This document shows positions 34,840-45,600 of a DNA stretch of 64,000 nucleotides, in pieces. Position numbers and translations under genes: made by a program. This stretch comes from Morella rubra (Eukaryota; Streptophyta; Magnoliopsida; Fagales; Myricaceae): the NCBI GenBank assembly GCA_003952965.2, contig CM025851.1:8411647-8475646 (forward strand), written 5' to 3'. The notes beneath the pieces are model-generated. The model made no database searches, was not told the DNA's origin, and saw only the letters and a list, made by a program, of their open reading frames with translations. How positions within the stretch are numbered: the stretch's first letter is position 1; each line of letters begins with the position of its first letter.

Positions 34840-37800
34840 AAATTGAAAATCTGCCCCAGGTATGTCACATTTCACATGATTTTGTATAGGGAACCGCAAC
34901 CATTTCCAAACATGTTTGTTCTTGTTATGTTCTCTTTTATGCAGAATTTTCAGCTTTGTAAAACTTGGAGAATTTGGATTTAAGTTGGAATGATTTCAAT
35001 TGCTCCCTACCGACCCAAGGTAAAGAGTTATTTGTTAATGAAATTAAAATACGAAATTTTTTAGTGGACTTATAAATTATAGGCTTGATTACTAATGTAG
35101 GTATTAACTTTTAATAAATTAGTTTTCAAAGTACAACTTTGAATAGGACGGTCCCTATGGTCCTTTCATCCATCAAAAGTTTGTCCACTAACGGAGACGG
35201 GGTCTAGAATAGATTATCCGACTCCGAAAATGGATATCTCGACTCTTAACCCATATCGGTCTGCCATTAGTTGGTTAACTTTTAATGGACAAAAAAACTT
35301 ATATGTATGAAAAATGGACCACAGGGACCGTCTCACTCAAAGCTGTACCCCAGAGACTAATTTGTTAAAAATCAATACCACAAGAACTGTAGCGGTAATT
35401 AAGCTTAAATTATAGTAAGAGTTATTTGTTCATGACGCTTTCAGTTGTTGCTTCTCTAACGATCTATTGGAGAGATTAACATATGAATATTTTAGTGGAC
35501 TCATAAAATAATATGTAGGAGCATCATTTAACCTAAAAACTTAAACTTATAAACTTGAGCTCGAGTATATTATATTAACCACCGTTATTTGTGACCCGAT
35601 CTTTCCTCTTCAACTTATTACCATATGAAGTTTTCACTAGTGTTTTTGGCTAGGACCGGAAGGTAGGTTCAACACCGACTTCATCTACAAATTGGATTTG
35701 TATCATTTTGTTCTCGGAAATTATTATTCTTTATTTTTCTTTTCTTTTCACAACATACAACCATAATCAACCTCCTCTATCATTATAAATTCAGAGTCCT
35801 GCACTCCCCTAAAATGTCACCTGGGATAGCCACATTGCATAGTGTAATATCATTATCCGCACTCCGTTTTGCAAGCTTGTGGGATTGATTATTCGATGTG
35901 TTTATATTTGTTATCTTCAGAATGCAGGGGTTTATCTAATATGAACAAGCTCACGCACTTAGATTTAAGTTTCAATCGATTTGACAGGGATATTTAAGAT
36001 TGCTTGGGTGCCCTCCCGGCCCTCAAGTCTCTGAACCTGGAAGCTAATGAAATGGAAGGGCGGCTTCCTATCGAAGGTACACACATCTTTGACTCTTTTT
36101 TTGTTTTTGTTTTTATGGTTCAAATGTAAAAATGCTAATTGTACATTCATAATTTTTTTCTCTCTTGTCAAAAACGTCTTATTCCTGAAGAAACTGATTT
36201 GCCAAACTCTTTGATAGTTATGAGCATTCATTTTATTCGTCTGATTACCTTCTTGAAAAAATACAAAATTTCTTTATACTCCACTGTTGTAGAACATATA
36301 CATGCTTTAATTATGATAATAATGGTAGTAGGACTTCACCTTTATTTCAGCCGGTTTACCATTTGTAAGGAATATTTATTGTCTCTGTGTCTCTTTAATC
36401 TCTGGGCAAATTTGGCGAATTTGACTACGTTGGAGATTTTAGATATGAGCTTGAATTTATTCATCCAAGGAATTGTATTCCTTCGTTTGTTGGGTCATTA
36501 TCCTCTCTCAAACTTCTATACTTATCCGATAATAATCTAAGTGGCACATTACATACACGAGGTAAGAAATGGACGTTAAAATCGAAGTATTTACAGTTAG
36601 TTACTAATGTTACTTGAAATGATCTACAATTAGTGAAACATGTTTAAACTAGATTAGTTCTTTGTGCTCATCATGGGGAAGCACAACAATTGATCGATTA
36701 CTCTTTCTTTTCTTTTTTTAAATGATTAGTATGTTAAAGTTATTCCTTTCGGTAGAGTTTTGCAGACTAACGAGGCTTGAAGAGTTGGATCTTTCTTGGA
36801 ATCAATTGGAAGGGATCATTCCTCCATGCCTAAACAATATAACATCTTTCAAGTACATTGATCTTAGTCATAATCTTTTTGAGGGATTATTCTCATTCAG
36901 TTTATTTGCTAATCACTCGAAGCTTGAGACGATTCTACTTGAGACTGGAAACAATAAACTTCACATAGGAACTAAGGATCCTGTGGGTTGGGAGCCTTTA
37001 TTTCAGCTAAAGACCCTTGCACTAATTAGTTGTAACTTGAAGAAGCTCACAGACGATTTTTCAAGGTTTCTCTTTAACCAACATGAATTGGAGGAAGTTA
37101 ATCTCTCTAGCAATAAACTGGAAGGAAATTTTCCTCTTTGGTTGCTTGAAAACAATACAAGACTGCAAATATTACGTCTTCGAAACAATTCTTTTATGGG
37201 TCGATTCGGTTTGCCACACGACCTGTATATGGATATTTCTTGGATTGATGTCTCTAACAATCACTTTGATGGGCAACTACAAGAAAATATTGGAAAGCTA
37301 AGTCTACTCCTAAGATATCTAAATCTTTCCCAAAATCATTTTTAAGGTAATGTCTCATTCTCCGTTGCTAGCTGGAGTTATTTATAGACATTGGATTTAT
37401 CCCGTAACAATTCTCCGGGGAGCTGGTACCAAAGGAATTGATTGGCAATTGCCACTCCTTGAATTTTTTGAATTTATCAAATAATGGATTCCATGGGAAA
37501 ACATTTTCAAAGCACTTTAAATTATTTTCCTTAGAGCCTCTGCGACTCAACATAATCAGCTAACAGGTACTCTATCCTAAGTGCTGTTAAGTTGCATGGA
37601 ACTAAGCCAGTTGGATATTACCGACAACAACATATCAGGTACAATCCCTCATTGGATACGAAATATGCCAATGTTGACAATCCTTTCCATGCGCAACAAT
37701 TTTTTCAAAGGTCAGATTCCATGTGAACTAAGGTCACTTGTGTTAATAGACCTCTCTCATAACTCACTTTGGGGAACTTTACCTTCTTGCTTAAATCTAT

Positions 37801-38355
37801 ACAATGCTCAACATATACTTTTACAAGGGAACAAACTTACAGGCTCTATGCCGAAAGTTATTTTCAATTCATCATCCCTTTTGACTTTGGACATTAGAGA
37901 TAACAGTTCTCCGGTAGCATCCCCGATGAGATTAGAGCACTTTCCAACTTAAGGATACTTTTGCTGGAGAGGTAATCATTTCAGTTGTAGGATTCCGAAT
38001 AAGCTAAGCCAATTAAAGAGAATAAGCATAATGGATCTTTCCAATAACTCTTTCTACGGCAAATGTCGAGTTGCTTTCACAATATCTCCTTTGGGAAGCT
38101 GGAGGCTACTTTTGTTCTGTGTCAAGACAGATGTGGGAGCACACCATATAGATTCTATGCTTACACAATTTTGTGAAGGCAAGAGTATGTTGGATCAGCA
38201 ATGATGCATCTAACTTATGATGTGCCTGTTGAGATTCAATTTTCAACAAAACATAGTTTGATTCCTTCAAGAATAACATCCTTAATTATATGTCTGGATT
38301 GGATTTGTCATGCAACAAGCTAATGGGCAAACTCCCGTCAGAGCTGGGATTATAA
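34840..38355 (+). pseudogene. Decayed LRR receptor-like protein gene
   Basis: A paralogue of the RLP gene at 42.6-49.3 kb. Recognisable exons: 34,945-35,019 (75 bases, same length as its counterpart but with a stop), 35,921-36,076 (156 bases, same length, with a stop), 36,410-36,561 (its acceptor AG has become AA), and a long LRR exon from 36,756. The long exon is open to 37,345, with LRRs such as LTRLEELDLSWNQLEG and LRYLNLSQNHF, then breaks and continues in scraps (for example MLTILSMRNNFFKGQIP near 37,665) to about 38,350. The 5' end with the signal peptide and the 3' end with the transmembrane segment are missing. A foldback element sits in one intron. Confidence 0.9.
35083..35406. mobile_element. 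Foldback element with 9-bp TSD (Mutator-type)
   Basis: A 324-bp element with inverted arms of about 85 bp: left GCTTGATTACTAATGTAGG, right (complement) GCTTAATTACCGCTACAG. Both arms include ACGGTCCCT(A/G)TGGTCC. It is flanked by AAATTATAG at 35,074-35,082 and 35,407-35,415, a perfect 9-bp duplication, pointing to the Mutator superfamily. It inserted in an intron of the decayed RLP gene. Confidence 0.78.
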
Positions 38356-38794
38356 TTATTTTTTTTTTTTTTACAGTTTTAGAATATGTTACTAAATTTT
38401 GAGTATGTTTATTTTGATTATAATGAAAGTTTGAAGGCCCTGAGATTAGTCAAGGTACACGTAAGATGTCCTAGACACCCGATTAAAAAAAAAATTCAAG
38501 CAAAAATTTTATTTAGCCCCACTAAGGGCAAATCCTGACTTCGTCCCTAGCTTCTGCTAAGTCCGACAAAAGTAGAATTTATTTTGAGTATCTGTTAGTT
38601 AACGGACCGGATGTCGGAATGTTAAATTTTGATTCTGACATGTCCGTCGTACACCCCTAGAGGCACATATGAATTACTTTGCAACAACAATTAAAAATCT
38701 GCACGTATATGTTTTCTCCGCTGGACGTTCCTTAAAAGTTTACCATTCTCAAGATTTCTATTGACACCATTGATCTCTTCAAATTTCCTGGTAG
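38356..38794. other. Scrap DNA between RLP fragments
   Basis: Starts at a T run where the decayed RLP ends. The stretch near 38,650-38,700 resembles 34,811-34,860 (GAATTACTTTGCAACAACAA against TAATTACCTTGCAACAAAAA), so it is probably RLP intron sequence. Confidence 0.5.
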
Positions 38795-38941
38795 ATTTGG
38801 CAAATTTTAGCAAATTGAAGACAATAAATCTGAAAGGAAATCAGATCAGTGGAAGTATTTCTCCCAATATCGAGGCACTACCATCTCTCAAGGCCTTATC
38901 CTTATCCGGAAATTTGCTTAGTGACACTTTACCCACTCCAG
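38795..38941 (+). pseudogene. Stray intact LRR exon of an RLP
   Basis: A 147-base exon with AG acceptor and GTAAGA donor, exactly the length and phase of exon 8 of the RLP gene at 45,895-46,041. It encodes DLANFSKLKTINLKG, then GSISPNIEALPSLKALSL, a typical LRR pair. It is more diverged from exon 8 than the other copies, so it comes from another paralogue. No flanking exons in working order. Confidence 0.75.
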
Positions 38942-39436
38942 GTAAGAAATTGACTAAGAAAATAAGTGTTTACAATTTGTTAGTGTGTTCTATAATGATC
39001 TACAACTGATTAGGAATGTTAGACAGTGCAAAAGATTAGGTAATTATTTCCTAATTAAAAAAAAAAAAAAAAGAAGAAGATAAATGCAAGTGCATAATAG
39101 AAGGATAAAGTGGAGAGGAGAGAAATAGTAACAAGAGACAGAGATTTAAGTGGTTCGGCCTACAAGACTTCATCTAATATAAAAAGCTCTCTAGGGTTGT
39201 ATTTTATTTTATGAGTCTATACATATTATAAGTTAAAGGTTTATATTTATAAAGAAGATAAAAAATATGATAAAAAAATTCTTATATTGAAACTTGAATA
39301 TTTGAGATTTTGACAATATCTAATATTAAAACTGAATCTATGATATCGTGATAATATCAAATCAAATCTATCTCTTATACAAAAAAATAAAACAGTGATT
39401 AACTTACAATTCCTCTCAATTTTATTTTCGGAAGCG
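38942..39436. other. Intergenic DNA, no gene seen
   Basis: AT-rich, with an A run near 39,055-39,072. No gene recognised. Confidence 0.5.
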
Positions 39437-39616
39437 CCTACAATATTTGAGTGTTAAAATTTTAGAGTATGAGAATTGCTGAAAAATTGAAGAGAGAAAA
39501 GATTTTATGAATATTATAATTAAAAATAATAATTTGATGAGGAGATAGAAATTATTTAGTAATTTTTTTTATTAGGGTCAAAATTTTGAGTGCTAAAATT
39601 TTGACACTTAAGATTG
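39437..39616. mobile_element. AT-rich MITE, family A
   Basis: Related to the blocks at 27,287, 40,651 and 56,236. Starts with GAGTGTTAAAATTTTAGAG and ends GAGTGCTAAAATTTTGAC, with a shared AATAATTTGATG core. Ends approximate. Confidence 0.55.
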
Positions 39617-39669
39617 TTTTTGTATTTTAGTGATCGCTTGTATAGTAAGCTATTTGTCTTGTTTATTGT

Positions 39670-39790
39670 TGGAAAGGGAGACGACTAGGATCGACCCTTC
39701 CAACAACCAGGAATTACATCTTTCTAACGACAAGTTTGAAGGGATCCTTCCTTCCTGTCTATTTGATTCTGAACATTTTTGTTCGTAATT
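39670..39790 (+). pseudogene. Tiny LRR fragment
   Basis: The stretch from about 39,710 reads CATCTTTCTAACGACAAG and then TTTGAAGGGATCCTTCC, matching the LRR consensus LxLSxNxFEGILPxCL found at the start of RLP exon 9. It is too short and broken to be part of a gene. It marks the former extent of the RLP array. Confidence 0.5.
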
Positions 39791-40255
39791 GGTAATATTC
39801 TTAACTTGATGAATAATAAACTTTAGTTCCTCATTCAATTGTCTTCACTCACAAACCCGGAACTAGTGGGAAGTGAGCATTGCTCGTAAACTGTCAAGTA
39901 ACAAATCAATTAGCAAAACTCCACTAGATGTCGCCACCAAATGCATCCGTTCCTAGTCACCTACAATGCTTGTTCCTCAGGTGTGACGGAATGTGTAATT
40001 AAAATTAAGGAAAATATGTAAAAATACTTTTTGACGGGATAAAAATTCATGAAAGATTCTTTTGGGTGGGGGACAAGGCCCCCTCGATTGCCTCCTAGCG
40101 CCGTCTCGGCTGCATAGATAGGAAATAATCAAAAGTAATGATCAAAATCTTTTGATCAAGTCCACGGGTTGAAGAAAAAGATAAGCATTGAAACAAATAA
40201 GTGGTAGTTGTTGCCAGCGAAGGCCGACCATGTAATTTTTTATTTTTTTTTAAAA

Positions 40256-40521
40256 GACCGACCGTGTGAAAACTCACCGACGACGGAAGGGGAGAAGCAA
40301 ATAGCTGCGAAAAGACTTAACAGAATAACGTAATGGAGGGATTGAACCCAAAGAAAAGGAAAGATTCAAAGTTGAAAAAAAAAAAAACAAGAAGAAGAAG
40401 ACCGACCGTGTGAAATCTCACCGACGACGGAAGGGGAGAAGCAAATAGCTGCGAAAAAGACTTAACAGAGTAACGTAATAGTGGGATTGAACCCAAAGAA
40501 AAGGAAAGATTCAAAGGGGAA
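40256..40521. repeat. Tandem duplication, period about 143 bp
   Basis: Two copies, about 40,256-40,376 and 40,399-40,521, both beginning GACCGACCGTGTGAAA and running through GACGACGGAAGGGGAGAAGC to AAGGAAAGATTCAAAG, separated by an A-rich and GAA-repeat linker. Only a handful of differences. No coding potential seen. It lies just left of a nested transposon block. Confidence 0.85.
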
Positions 40522-40650
40522 AAAAAAAAAAAAAATAATAGTATTATGAGGGAAAAAAAAAAGTGAAAATATAATTTGCACTCTCAATTACAAGGTTATG
40601 ACACTTAGCACTCTATTTTCTAATTCCATGATATTGAGATTATAAAGATT

Positions 40651-40850
40651 GTGTTTGAGTGTTAAAATTTTGGAGATATTAAAATTTTAGGGTATTAAAA
40701 TTAGTGAAAAAGTGAAGAAAGAGATAATTTGAATAAATTTTTTATATTTATTATAGTGAAAAGTAATAATTTGATGGAAAGAGAGAGAATATATTGTAAT
40801 TATTTTATTGTGTTAAAATTTTGGAAAGGCTAAAATTTTAATAAACAAAC
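40651..40850. mobile_element. AT-rich MITE, family A, nested
   Basis: About 200 bp from GTGTTTGAGTGTTAAAATTTT to AAAATTTTAATAAACAAAC, with imperfect inverted ends. It interrupts the left arm of the outer foldback element, so it is younger than that element. Confidence 0.65.
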
Positions 40851-40929
40851 ATAGCCAAAGTTTCAATATTCATCAATTTGCACCCCACAAACCAATTGAC
40901 CATTAAATAAGATTGTAACTTTGTCACAT

Positions 40930-41324
40930 TGATGAGGACCTGGGTTCTAGACTAAAAGATATGCATTTAAGTTAGAGTTATCCAAGTCCTTTTATTAAAT
41001 CTTCTATTAAGTTCTCCTAACTAATGTGGGATCTCAACAATCCCCTATCTTTTGAAGACTGACGTCTTTGTCGTCTGTGTCTCTCACATGCCCTCTATAG
41101 AAGGCTTTCACTGGACTGGGACCTACCCTGACCCATACCGGATCTATAGGGTCGAAAAAAATGGGTTCATGCAAGCCATCTCACGGCCTAAGAAGGACGC
41201 ATAGGCCATCAATTGATAAGGACTTGGGTTATAGACAAAAAGACATGCCTTTAAGTTAGAGTTATCCAAGCCCTCTTATTAAGTCTTCTAATTAGGTTCT
41301 CCTAAGCAATATGAAATCTCAACG
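40930..41324. mobile_element. TRIM-like element, nested
   Basis: Direct terminal repeats of about 110 bp at 40,930-41,039 and 41,214-41,324. Both begin TGAT(G/A)AGGAC(C/T)TGGGTT and run to a TCTCAAC end, with a short internal region of about 175 bp and no coding region. Flanks CACAT and CACGT could be a 5-bp target duplication with one change. It lies inside the left arm of the outer foldback element. Assigned to TRIMs by size and direct repeats; old. Confidence 0.65.
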
Positions 41325-41376
41325 CACGTGTTGTTCACGTGATTCACTCTTACTTGTTATGTCTATTTTTTTCTTT

Positions 41377-41940
41377 GGAGAAAATACATTTTTCACCTCT
41401 TAATTATGGGATACTAACACTTTGTACCTCTAAAAAGTTTCAATCTTTGTTGTTTTGCACCCAAAAGCAAATTGACTGTTAATGTGATGATAAATCTGTC
41501 AGTTCACTTGATGTAAATCAGGAAATTCCTTAAATCATAGTGTTAAGCTAATAGGTTGAGGAGTTTTAGGAAGCATATTTTGTTATTTCAAATCTGGTTA
41601 TTTGTTTGTTATTTCTTTCTTAACTTGTTTCCTACTTTATTTCTTTCCTGGTTTGTTTCCTTGTAATTCATGTGTGATATTTAGAATTTTGAGCTATTCC
41701 ATTTTTAACTTTTTTTTTTTTTTAACTTTGAAGCAATTCCAATTGCACAAAGATTTGTGTTTTTTTTTTCCCTCTTGGCTGTGAGTGAGACATTGAACCT
41801 TTGCATGTAAGAGATTTATTGTCACATTTAATGGACAATTAAATTGTAAGGTGTAAATCGACAAAAGTGTCATGAAATTAGAAAACGAGAGTGTAAAGTG
41901 TCAATATTCCATAGTTGGAGGTGTAAAATATATTTCTTCC
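41377..41940. mobile_element. Inner foldback element
   Basis: A 564-bp element with imperfect inverted arms of about 140 bp: left GGAGAAAATACATTTTTCACC, right (complement) GGAAGAAATATATTTTACACC. Arms share the order of motifs (a TAATTATGG-like block, ACACTTT, then the AAATTGACTGTTAA type) with the outer element, so both belong to one family. Confidence 0.65.
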
Positions 41941-42534
41941 GAAGGTAAAATAAGCATAACGTGTGGGAGTAAATCACATGGGCAGCACGTGATAGATTTA
42001 CTGTCGCATTTAACGGTTAATTAGTTTGTGGGGGTGCAAATCGATAAAAATTGAAATTTTATTGGTTAAAAAATGTCACAAAATTGAAGGGCAGAAGTGT
42101 TAAGTGTCCTAACCCATAATGGGATTGCAAATTGTATGGACCGCTAGTTTTTCTCTCACGCGCATCTCGTCTTCGAAGACGAGATTCATTGACTCGAGTC
42201 TCCTAACACGAAATCACGCCAGAAAAGTTAAAAGACAATTCTGTTGAAAGGCCTCGCACCCCTTTGGTTCCATTCCGCCGTACTCCCCCGCTGCCAAGGT
42301 GAAGCGTGTCACCTCTTTTTTTCAAATAAACTTTTGTCATTCATAAGTTGAATCTAAATCAAAAGTTCTATTGTGTAAGAGAGTTCTGAAAAAACAAAAA
42401 ACAGAGAGAAGGTGACAGAAGCAAGAAATAAATAGAAAGTATGACTCCAAAATTTATGATTATTTTTTATGTATGAGCACAGCTTTCCGTGTGGACCCAA
42501 TAATAGTGGACTTGAATATGAAAGGTTCTAAACT

Positions 42535-42542
42535 TATATATA
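42535..42542 (+). promoter_or_regulatory. TATA box of the RLP gene
   Basis: TATATATA about 95 bases before the ATG at 42,637, at a fitting distance for a leader of about 65 bases. Confidence 0.55.
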
Positions 42543-42636
42543 GCCCCGTACTATTAACTCGACTCCCCCCATCTTGGGAACTAGCAGGTTTAGCTATATT
42601 GAACTGAATCTAGGTGCGTCCCAATTATAGTTTTCA

Positions 42637-45600
42637 ATGGCTAGGCCTTTAGTCCAGTCTCTGATGTGGGTTTTAGTCATTTTAGTGCAAATTCATGGGC
42701 ACAAAGGTTGCTTGGAAGAAGAGAGGATGGGTCTGCTAAACTTGAAGAAAGCATTTATGGAATCCTATTCTTACATCTACGGTTTTGCCTCATGGATTGA
42801 GGACCCAAAGAGTGAGTGTTGTGCTTGGGAGCGAATCACTTGCGACTCCACCACGGGCCGTGTGATCAAATTGTCGCTCAAGAATGGAAAACGAGATTCT
42901 TATTACTTTCATCGTTACAGTATAAATGGGACTCCTGATCAGGAATATTGGTTGCTGAATGTGTCATTATTTCTACCATTCAAAGAGCTAAGGAGTCTTG
43001 ATTTATCCGGCCATAAAATTCGTGGTTGGATAGCAAACGAAGGTACGTTTTTTGCACCCAACTTCTCCTTTTGGACACCATGTCCTCCCCTCCCCTTACT
43101 TCCTTCCTTACTTCCCTTCTCCTTTTGTCTCAATCCCAAAACAGGGAAAGTTTAATTATTTTAGCATAGATGTGATTCGAAGTATACCATATCAAATATA
43201 ATCTCTACCATGGTAGTCTCTCACCAAGAGTACCGTAGATCTAGATCTCTTTTGTTTAGCTGCATTGAAAAGTCTCAGATTTAAATGTCTAGATATAGAA
43301 AGCAAAAAGTTTCTGAGCTTTCTGTTCTTAAGGATGAATGTTTTCAACTTTTATATTTCTAATTATCTTTTACAGGATTTGAAAAGCTTTCAAGATTGAG
43401 GAATTTGGAAATCTTGAACCTTAGTTTGAACTTGTTCAATAACAACAGCATTCTGCAATCTCTTGGTGCTATCACGTCGCTCAAGACTCTTGATCTCTCT
43501 GCCAATGAGTTGGAAGGATACTTTCCTGCGCAAGGCAAGACAATATTTTCAAGCTTATAACTTTTTGCCTGAGGGAACTAGCAGCTGTGACTTAATTTAT
43601 ATTTTGATATCGTTAATTGCAGAGTTAATTGGACTGAGAAACTTGGAGGAGCTAGATATAAGCGCCAATAGTTACAATGGTTGCCTACCAATGCAAGGCA
43701 AGTGTTTCGTTTACAATTGGATATGAAAGAGGCAGACTCTTTTTGACATATATATGTTGTAATTTGGCTGAGAAGCATGAAAACGAATTCTAAACAGATT
43801 ACTCCGGGGCCCGGGCTCTGGGATTTTCTTGCAGGTTTTGAAAGACTGACGGTATTAAGAAAATTGGAGACATTGAACCTCCAATGGAATAAGTTTGAGG
43901 ACAGCATTATATCTTCTATAGCTGCACTTACCTCCATTCGGACTTTACGTATTGGTGCTGGAGGTAGGGTTCGGTTATTGCGATTTGCTAGAATGTTATG
44001 GTCAGTTATGGGCAACGGTTAAGATTAATTCTCAGTTATCCGAAGGTTTCACAGCCTGCAACCTCAATTAAAAAATTTAACCCGTTTCAGTTCAAATAAC
44101 CGACCCGTTTCAGCAAAAAAAACCGACCCATTTCTGCTCAAAAACATAGACACGCGGGTATCTCAACATTTGGGGGTTGTCTTCTGCGTTGCCCATCCCG
44201 TCCGCCCATCTCTTCATTTGCTATCTTCTTCTTCAGCCGTTCAGCACAACCTTCTCTTCCAGCACGTTTGTTTTTGTTGGAGTCTACCCAGAAGAAGAAG
44301 GAAACTGAAACAACATAGGCAAGGATATTCTTTATGCTTCGTTTGGTTATTGTTAATTGGTTTCCTCACTCCCCAGCTACCGAATGGAAAGAAATGTGCA
44401 ATCCGACACAATTTTTTGCTGACCCCCCCTAGTTGTCTTGTTTTGCTGTTTTGTTTCCTTTCCACTTCGCTGCAGGGATAGAGCTGCCACACGCTTAGCT
44501 GTTTGGTTTTGTCTTCTTCTTTTGTAATGTCTGGTTGCTTTTCAAAAAGTTACCTTTGTTTCGTTTTTTTATTTTATTTATTTATTTTTATGTCTGGTTA
44601 CGTTTCTTTTAGTTTTCAGTGAAGTATTGCTTATAAAAAAATTTTGCTTTGTTTCGGTTTTTTTTTTCGTTTGTAATGTCTGGTTTCTTTTTGTTTTCAA
44701 CGAAGTGTTGCTTATATATATTATATATAAAAAGTTATGCACTTTCCTGTACATCTATTTGTCTCTACTTTCCTGAAGCACTTTTTTTTTAAAAAAATTC
44801 CGCAGATTTTGAAAGCTTGTCAAGATTGGAGAACCTGGAGACATTGGACATTGACTTTGTTGACAGAGACTTCAACAGGAGCGCCATACGGTCACTAATT
44901 GCAGTGAAATCCCTTAAGAATCTGGTTCTTAGTGGGGGTGCAGGTACACAGTTCTCCGGAGGACCATTTCCTGCCCGAGGTATATTTATGTCACCTTTCG
45001 CATGCTTTGTATAGGGAACCACAACCATTTCCAAACATGTTTCTACTTCTCTTTTATGCAGAATTGTCAGTTTTGAAAAACTTGGAGAAGTTGGATTTAA
45101 GTTGGAATGATCTCAATGGCTCCCTAACCACCCAAGGTAAAGAGTTGTCTGTTGAAGCCTTATGTTTTTACTTCTTCAACATCTGTTGGGGAGATTAACA
45201 TATGAAATTTTTTAATGGATTTATAAAATAATACGTGCAGGAGTATCACTTAACCTCAAAATTTAAGCTTATAAGTTTGGACTCGAATATATTATATTAA
45301 CTACCAATATTTGTTACTCATCTTTCTACTGACACACGTGCGCGCATCTTCTAACTTATTACCATATGATGTTACTTGGGATAGCCATATTGCACAGTGT
45401 AATGTCATTATCCGCACACCATTTTGCAAGCTTGTGGGCCCCGGAATTGATTATTCGAGGTGTTTATTATTTGTTATCTTTCAGAATGCAGGGGCTTATC
45501 TAATATGACAAAGCTAATGCACTTAGATTTAAGTTACAATCTATTTGACAAGGATATTTTAAGATGCTTGGGTGCCCTCCCGGCCCTCCAGTCTCTGCAC

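Larger units (their letters stand above)
40548..42157. mobile_element. Foldback element containing three nested elements
   Basis: Outer inverted arms: left about 40,548-41,350 (starting GAGGGAAAA, then TAATTTGCACTCTC) and right 41,961-42,157 (complement starting GAGAGAAAAACTAG, then ACAATTTGCAATCCC). The left arm matches the right once two insertions are removed: a family-A MITE at 40,651-40,850 and a TRIM-like element at 40,930-41,324. A smaller foldback element of the same kind fills the loop (41,377-41,940). No coding region. No clear target duplication. Confidence 0.7.

Noticed and set aside
36139-36540. A 133-codon frame in the decayed RLP region
   Set aside because: It runs through an intron and out of frame over the exon 8 copy, so it is not a real protein.
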